The notes beneath the pieces were generated by a model. It was not told the origin of the DNA and made no database searches. It saw only the letters and a program-made list of their open reading frames with translations. A DNA stretch of 9,535 nucleotides from Alistipes sp. UBA928 (GTDB lineage Bacteria > Bacteroidota > Bacteroidia > Bacteroidales > Rikenellaceae), in the NCBI GenBank assembly GCA_002293665.1, contig DBDQ01000101.1:1-9535 (forward strand), read 5' to 3'. Each line of letters begins with the position of its first letter. The first letter of the stretch is position 1. A program made the translations under genes and the position numbers. Shown piece after piece: positions 5,832-9,535 of this stretch.

Positions 5832-5854
5832 GTAATCCTAAATACTCACACATT

Positions 5855-7978
5855 ATGAGAAGTACCAGACTTTGGGCCGCACTCGCGGCGTTGCTTGTAT
5901 TGGCAAGCTGTCAGACCCAACCCGGTGTACCACAACAGGACGAGGCCGTGAATTTTTCGACTGCCATCGGAGAATTCAATACCCGTGCGGCCGACTACTA
6001 TTGGCATGCCGGTGACCAGGTTGGTGTCTACATGGTCGAGTCGGGCGTAGCTCTCGACGCGAATGCTTTGGCGGTTAACAAAAAGTACACCACCACTGGC
6101 GACAACCGTCTCGCTCCCGCGACCCCGGCCGACGAGGTTCACTATCCGCACAACGGTGACGATGTTGACTTTATCGCCTACTATCCCTGGATGGCCGACA
6201 TAGTCGACTTCACCTTCCCGGTTAACGTTGCGGTTCAGTCTCCTCTCACGGCGATCGACCTGCTCTACTCCGACAACGCGAAGGGTTACCACAAGGGTGA
6301 TTTCCTGGCCAGCATGTCCTTTACCCACGAACTCTCGAAGCTCGTGCTGAACATCGTCGACCTGACCGAGGCTATCTCTATTCCGACTGTCATCATCGAG
6401 AGTCTTCCGACGACTGCCGACTTCAGTCTGGTCGACGGCACCTTTGCGAACGTCGGCACTCCTGCCGCTGTCGAGATGGTTGTATCCGAGACCGCCGAGA
6501 ACGCATTTACGGCCGAGGCCATTATTATTCCGAACGCCCTAACCCGGTATATGCTGGTGTTCAAGTTCGGCGAAAAGACTACCCGTCTGCCTCTCACCGT
6601 TGCTTTCGAAGGTTCCAAGAAGTATGCCTACACTGTTAATGTAACCGACAAGGTGCCCGTCATACAAGGCGACCACGAGATCGTCGACTGGGATGAAACC
6701 CCCGGCGAAGATCTCGATTTCGACGTGAAGGAGCTGAAGTTGCCTCTGGTGTACAAGCTCGAAAAACCGGCCGTGGAGTATCCGCTCCCGCCGTTCCCCA
6801 CCGCCGACGAACTGGCCGAACAGATGGCTCAGCCCGGCATCAATTTCATCGACCGCCCCGACCTCTACGGTCTGCCCGATCCTTTCAAGCTGGCAAACGG
6901 CACTCGCGTCACCGAGTTCTCGCAGTGGGAACAGCGCCGCGCCGAGATCATGGCCTATCTCGGTCACTACGAACAGGGTATGAAGCCCGGCAAACCCGAA
7001 TCGGTGGTTGCAACCCGCAATGGTAACCAGATGGCAGTGGCCGTCACCCACAACGGTGTGACCCTCAATCTGACCACCAACATCACCATGCCCACCGGCG
7101 CAGGTATCGGCCCCGGCCCCTATCCCGTAGTAATAGGTATGGGAGGTGGCGCCAACGCTACTTTGGCCGCCGGTTGTATCCGCATTCAGGTCAGCAACAA
7201 TCAGCTGGGCCGTGCAGCCACTGCGCCGTTCGGACAAATGTATCCCGAACTCGCGGGTGATCTCGCAGGCGACTACATCGCATGGTCGTGGGGCGCAAGT
7301 CGTCTGATCGACGGTATGGAACAGCTCGTGGAACAGGGGCTGCTCAACGCCGACCTCAGCCACATCGCCACCTACGGCTGCTCGTTCGCCGGCAAGGAGT
7401 CGCTCTACGCAGGTGCTCTCGACGAACGTATCGCCCTGACGGTGGTTCAGGAGTCTGGCGGCGGCGGCATCAACTCGTGGCGCATCTCCGACCAGGCAGT
7501 TATCGACAACCGTGAGAACGGCGACTCCGAAGTTGAAGTCGAACGCATCAACAACACCAACTACTCGTGGTTCTCGCCCAAGCTGAAGGACTTCCAGGAT
7601 CGTTCCTGCCTGCTGCCTTTCGACCACCACGAACTGATCGCGCTCATCGCTCCGCGCGCGGTGTTGATACACGGCAACCCCGACTTCGTATGGATGGCTG
7701 ACAAGGGTGGTTACAGCTCCATGATGGCCGCCTACGAAGTGTGGAAAGCGATGGGTATCGAAGACCGCTTCGGCTGGGACTTCTCCGACACCCATGGCCA
7801 TTGCGCGCTGCCCGCGTCGCAGACCGCCAACGTCGTCATGTTCCGCGATAAGTTCCTGTTCGGCATTGACGGCCCGACCGAAACCATTCGCAAGAATCCG
7901 GCAGACCGCTACATGTACGGCAAATCGTCGCAGCCCGGCATCTGGATCGACGGATGGAAAGACCACAAGATCAACTAA
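5855..7978 (+). CDS. Lipoprotein with fimbrillin (Mfa-like) N-terminus fused to a CE15 glucuronoyl-esterase-type domain
   Basis: A 707-residue two-domain lipoprotein. The signal peptide ends in lipobox LASC (16-19). No acidic export signal follows Cys19 (QTQPG), so surface exposure is uncertain. Residues about 32-292 match the fimbrillin/Mfa-like pattern: TRAAD (43-47), GDQVGVYM (53-60), FIAYYPW (106-112), MSFTHELSKLVL (154-165), YAYTVNVTD (257-265) and IVDWDETPGEDL (276-287). From about 330 on it is a CE15-type alpha/beta hydrolase: LPDPFKLANGTRVT, RRAEIMAYLGHYEQG, PYPVVIGMGGG, nucleophile motif YGCSFAGKES (507-516, Ser510), acid motif VQESGGGG (Glu533), LIAPRAVLIHGNPDF, and HGHCALP (His649). 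CE15 enzymes hydrolyse esters between lignin alcohols and 4-O-methyl-glucuronic acid of xylan. The Arg that normally follows the Ser is Phe511 here, so activity or substrate may differ. It is first of a two-gene unit and has its own promoter. Confidence 0.88.
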   Translation: MRSTRLWAALAALLVLASCQTQPGVPQQDEAVNFSTAIGEFNTRAADYYWHAGDQVGVYMVESGVALDANALAVNKKYTTTGDNRLAPATPADEVHYPHNGDDVDFIAYYPWMADIVDFTFPVNVAVQSPLTAIDLLYSDNAKGYHKGDFLASMSFTHELSKLVLNIVDLTEAISIPTVIIESLPTTADFSLVDGTFANVGTPAAVEMVVSETAENAFTAEAIIIPNALTRYMLVFKFGEKTTRLPLTVAFEGSKKYAYTVNVTDKVPVIQGDHEIVDWDETPGEDLDFDVKELKLPLVYKLEKPAVEYPLPPFPTADELAEQMAQPGINFIDRPDLYGLPDPFKLANGTRVTEFSQWEQRRAEIMAYLGHYEQGMKPGKPESVVATRNGNQMAVAVTHNGVTLNLTTNITMPTGAGIGPGPYPVVIGMGGGANATLAAGCIRIQVSNNQLGRAATAPFGQMYPELAGDLAGDYIAWSWGASRLIDGMEQLVEQGLLNADLSHIATYGCSFAGKESLYAGALDERIALTVVQESGGGGINSWRISDQAVIDNRENGDSEVEVERINNTNYSWFSPKLKDFQDRSCLLPFDHHELIALIAPRAVLIHGNPDFVWMADKGGYSSMMAAYEVWKAMGIEDRFGWDFSDTHGHCALPASQTANVVMFRDKFLFGIDGPTETIRKNPADRYMYGKSSQPGIWIDGWKDHKIN

Positions 7979-7987
7979 ATCATTCAC

Positions 7988-8020
7988 AGCACGGGGCCGG
8001 CATCTGTCCGGCCCCGTGTT
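7988..8020 (+). terminator. Strong intergenic hairpin, probable attenuator or partial terminator
   Basis: Perfect 11-bp arms CACGGGGCCGG (7990-8000) and CCGGCCCCGTG (8008-8018) with a 7-nt loop, extended by G-U and A-U pairs to 7988-8020. The following bases (ctctt) are a weak U tract. It starts 10 bp past the esterase stop, and no promoter-like element is seen before the next ATG (8041). The second gene therefore probably relies on read-through, with the hairpin lowering its level or protecting the upstream mRNA end. Confidence 0.65.
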
Positions 8021-8040
8021 CTCTTAAAACTGTTCAAACA

Positions 8041-9402
8041 ATGAGAAAGTTTAAATACCTGGTACTCCCCGCGGCGGTGCTGCTCGTCCTTGCCGGCTGT
8101 CGCCAGACACCCGAAACGGCTCCGGCGCGGGTGGGCGCCGGTTTCACGACCTCGATTGGCACCTACGCCACCCGTGCGGCCGACGACCACTGGGAAGCGG
8201 GCGACGAAGTGGGTGTCTACATGATGCCCGCCGGAGTACCTCTCTCTGAGAACGCCCTGGCACTCAACCGCCGCTACATCACCACAGGCACGAGCGCCCT
8301 CGGAGCGGCAACCGCGGCCGACGAGATATTCTATCCCGACAACGGCGCGGCGGTCGACTTCGTGGCCTACTACCCGTGGCGCGAGACGATCACAGATTTT
8401 ACCTATCCTGTGAACGTCGCCACCCAGAACCCATTCGCGGCCATCGACCTGCTTTGGAGCGACAACGCACGGGGATTCCACAAGGGCGACCCCACGGCAG
8501 CCATGAGCTTCACCCACCGCCTGTCGAAGATCGTACTGCGCATAGCCGACGATAGTGAACGCGTCGCTGATCCGGCAGTCACGATCGAAGGTATCGCCAC
8601 CACGGCCGAATTCTCTCTGGTCGACGGCTCGCTCTCGAACATAGCCGATCCCGCCGACGTGTCGATGATAGTCTCCGCGGCAGGCGACCACTCGTTCGCG
8701 GCCGAGGCGATAGTGATCCCCGCCGACGGCGTTGAGTTCACCCTTCTGTTCACCATCGGCGACAAAATATACCGCAAGCCCGTCACGGTCGATCTCGTCG
8801 CCGGTAAGAAGTATATATACAATGTCACCGTCACCGACAAACTCTACATGGAGGGCGAGGGCGACATAGTCGACTGGGACGAACAGCCGGGCGAAGACCT
8901 GGAGTTCGACGTCAAGGAGATGGTGCAGTTGCCGTGGAACGGAGATCTGAGCCCCGTCTCGATGGTTGCCTGGCTGGCCCCCGGCATCGGGCAGATGCCC
9001 CTCTATCCCGGCATGGGCTTCGATCCGCGCTGGGATGGTCCCGACTTTTGGCGGGGCAACCACGCCGTATGGGACTGCGAGGTCGATGACGACGACATAC
9101 TGCATCTCGATTTCCAAGCCCAGATGGAGGCTCAGTTCCCGCAGGCCCGGCGGCCCGTCGTGTTCATCGACCTCGATACGTTGCTCCATGCCGACGGCGA
9201 ATTTGCCGACGATGTGAACCAGCCGATATTAAGCGGCAACGAGGGCAACATCACCGTAGACCGCAACAACGACGATCCCGACGGCGACAACGCCGGTACG
9301 TTTATGATCATCCGCGCGAGGTTCAGCGCCGACGGAGTCGATGTCCCCATCATCCGCTTCTACTGCATCGAAATCAGAGACACTCCCCGACAGGAGCCGT
9401 GA
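8041..9402 (+). CDS. Lipoprotein with fimbrillin (Mfa-like) N-terminus and unknown C-terminal domain
   Basis: A 453-residue paralogue of the preceding protein over its first 292 residues or so. The lipobox is LAGC (Cys20). Shared landmarks include TRAAD (44-48), GDEVGVYM (54-61), VDFVAYYPW (105-113), MSFTHRLSKIVL (155-166), FSLVDG (191-196), KKYIYNVTVTDK (256-267) and VDWDEQPGEDLEFDVKE (277-293). About half the aligned positions agree by eye, so this is an old tandem duplication. Residues about 296-453 are not related to the esterase domain and match no family I know. They hold a Trp/Pro/Gly-rich stretch (WLAPGIGQMPLYPGMGFDPR, 311-330), an acidic EVDDDDILHLDF (347-358), a Ca-loop-like NNDDPDGDNAG (409-419) and strands FMIIRARF and IIRFYCIEI. 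The ATG at 8041 is chosen over an open frame from 7954 because it starts the signal peptide. Role unknown; co-display with the esterase is inference. Confidence 0.82.
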   Translation: MRKFKYLVLPAAVLLVLAGCRQTPETAPARVGAGFTTSIGTYATRAADDHWEAGDEVGVYMMPAGVPLSENALALNRRYITTGTSALGAATAADEIFYPDNGAAVDFVAYYPWRETITDFTYPVNVATQNPFAAIDLLWSDNARGFHKGDPTAAMSFTHRLSKIVLRIADDSERVADPAVTIEGIATTAEFSLVDGSLSNIADPADVSMIVSAAGDHSFAAEAIVIPADGVEFTLLFTIGDKIYRKPVTVDLVAGKKYIYNVTVTDKLYMEGEGDIVDWDEQPGEDLEFDVKEMVQLPWNGDLSPVSMVAWLAPGIGQMPLYPGMGFDPRWDGPDFWRGNHAVWDCEVDDDDILHLDFQAQMEAQFPQARRPVVFIDLDTLLHADGEFADDVNQPILSGNEGNITVDRNNDDPDGDNAGTFMIIRARFSADGVDVPIIRFYCIEIRDTPRQEP

Positions 9403-9453
9403 TCGCAAATCAATGTGAAAACCCGGCAGAGGTGGAGCAAAGCCGCATTTACA

Positions 9454-9487
9454 GACAAACCGCATACCTGACGGCATGCGGTTTGTC
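9454..9487 (+). terminator. Probable terminator hairpin after the fimbrillin-like pair
   Basis: Perfect 12-bp arms GACAAACCGCAT (9454-9465) and ATGCGGTTTGTC (9476-9487) with a 10-nt loop, 51 bp past the stop of the second lipoprotein gene. No U tract follows on the plus strand, so termination may be inefficient or the element may act as a 3' stabilising stem. The remaining sequence to 9535 shows no gene I can support. Confidence 0.6.
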
Positions 9488-9535
9488 GCTAAAACACACT
9501 CCGCTAACTTATTTTCCCGCCAACCTGTTTTTCGG

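Noticed and set aside
6539..7987. 482-codon open frame on the minus strand opposite the fimbrillin-CE15 gene
   Set aside because: It lies almost wholly antisense to a gene with clear domains. Its His/Val/Gly-rich composition is that of a GC-rich shadow frame, and it has no promoter or family signature.
7984..9189. 401-codon open frame on the minus strand opposite the second lipoprotein gene
   Set aside because: Same pattern of antisense shadow, low-complexity Val/Gly/His/Arg composition and no recognisable motif.

Overview
The window reads as chromosomal DNA of a GC-rich gut-type Bacteroidota member, order Bacteroidales and most like Alistipes or another Rikenellaceae. This placement is inference from four things. 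The recognisable promoters match the Bacteroidetes -7 consensus TAnnTTTG. Gene starts lack Shine-Dalgarno sequences. There are two lipoproteins with fimbrillin (Mfa-like) N-terminal domains. The ECF S component and MetF are of Bacteroidetes type. There are no rRNA or tRNA genes, CRISPR arrays or insertion sequences. Nine protein-coding genes are supported, plus one probable decayed gene.

Left part (1-1261, + strand). A possibly leaderless promoter drives a secreted beta-barrel-like protein whose mature N-terminus is a His/Asp metal-binding tail. It is joined by a TAATG stop/start overlap to a DNA-deoxyinosine (hypoxanthine) glycosylase of the uracil-DNA glycosylase superfamily. A secreted protein of unknown function (1262-2149, - strand) converges on them.

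Middle part (2158-5641, - strand). Reading leftward from 5641: metF under its own promoter; then a promoter and a tightly packed four-gene operon made of an ECF transporter S component, a type I phosphoribosyltransferase, a thioredoxin-fold lipoprotein with a CPDC active site, and an NADPH-dependent FMN reductase. Two ATGA overlaps and one 4-bp gap link these genes. The pairing of uptake with phosphoribosylation suggests salvage of a base-like compound, and the last two genes add redox functions. Just downstream, a perfect promoter precedes a small reading frame broken by stops, probably a dead gene.

Right part (5642-9535, + strand). A 231-bp divergent region rich in dyad symmetry leads into two paralogous lipoproteins. 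Both have an Mfa-like N-terminal domain of about 290 residues, similar at roughly half of positions by eye. The first carries a C-terminal CE15 glucuronoyl-esterase-type hydrolase domain. The second carries an unrelated C-terminal domain of about 160 residues that I do not recognise. A strong hairpin lies between them and another follows the second gene. This pair, a shared fimbrillin-like module with exchanged C-terminal domains, is the best candidate here for something undescribed. The CE15 domain also has Phe where the family normally has an Arg next to the catalytic Ser.
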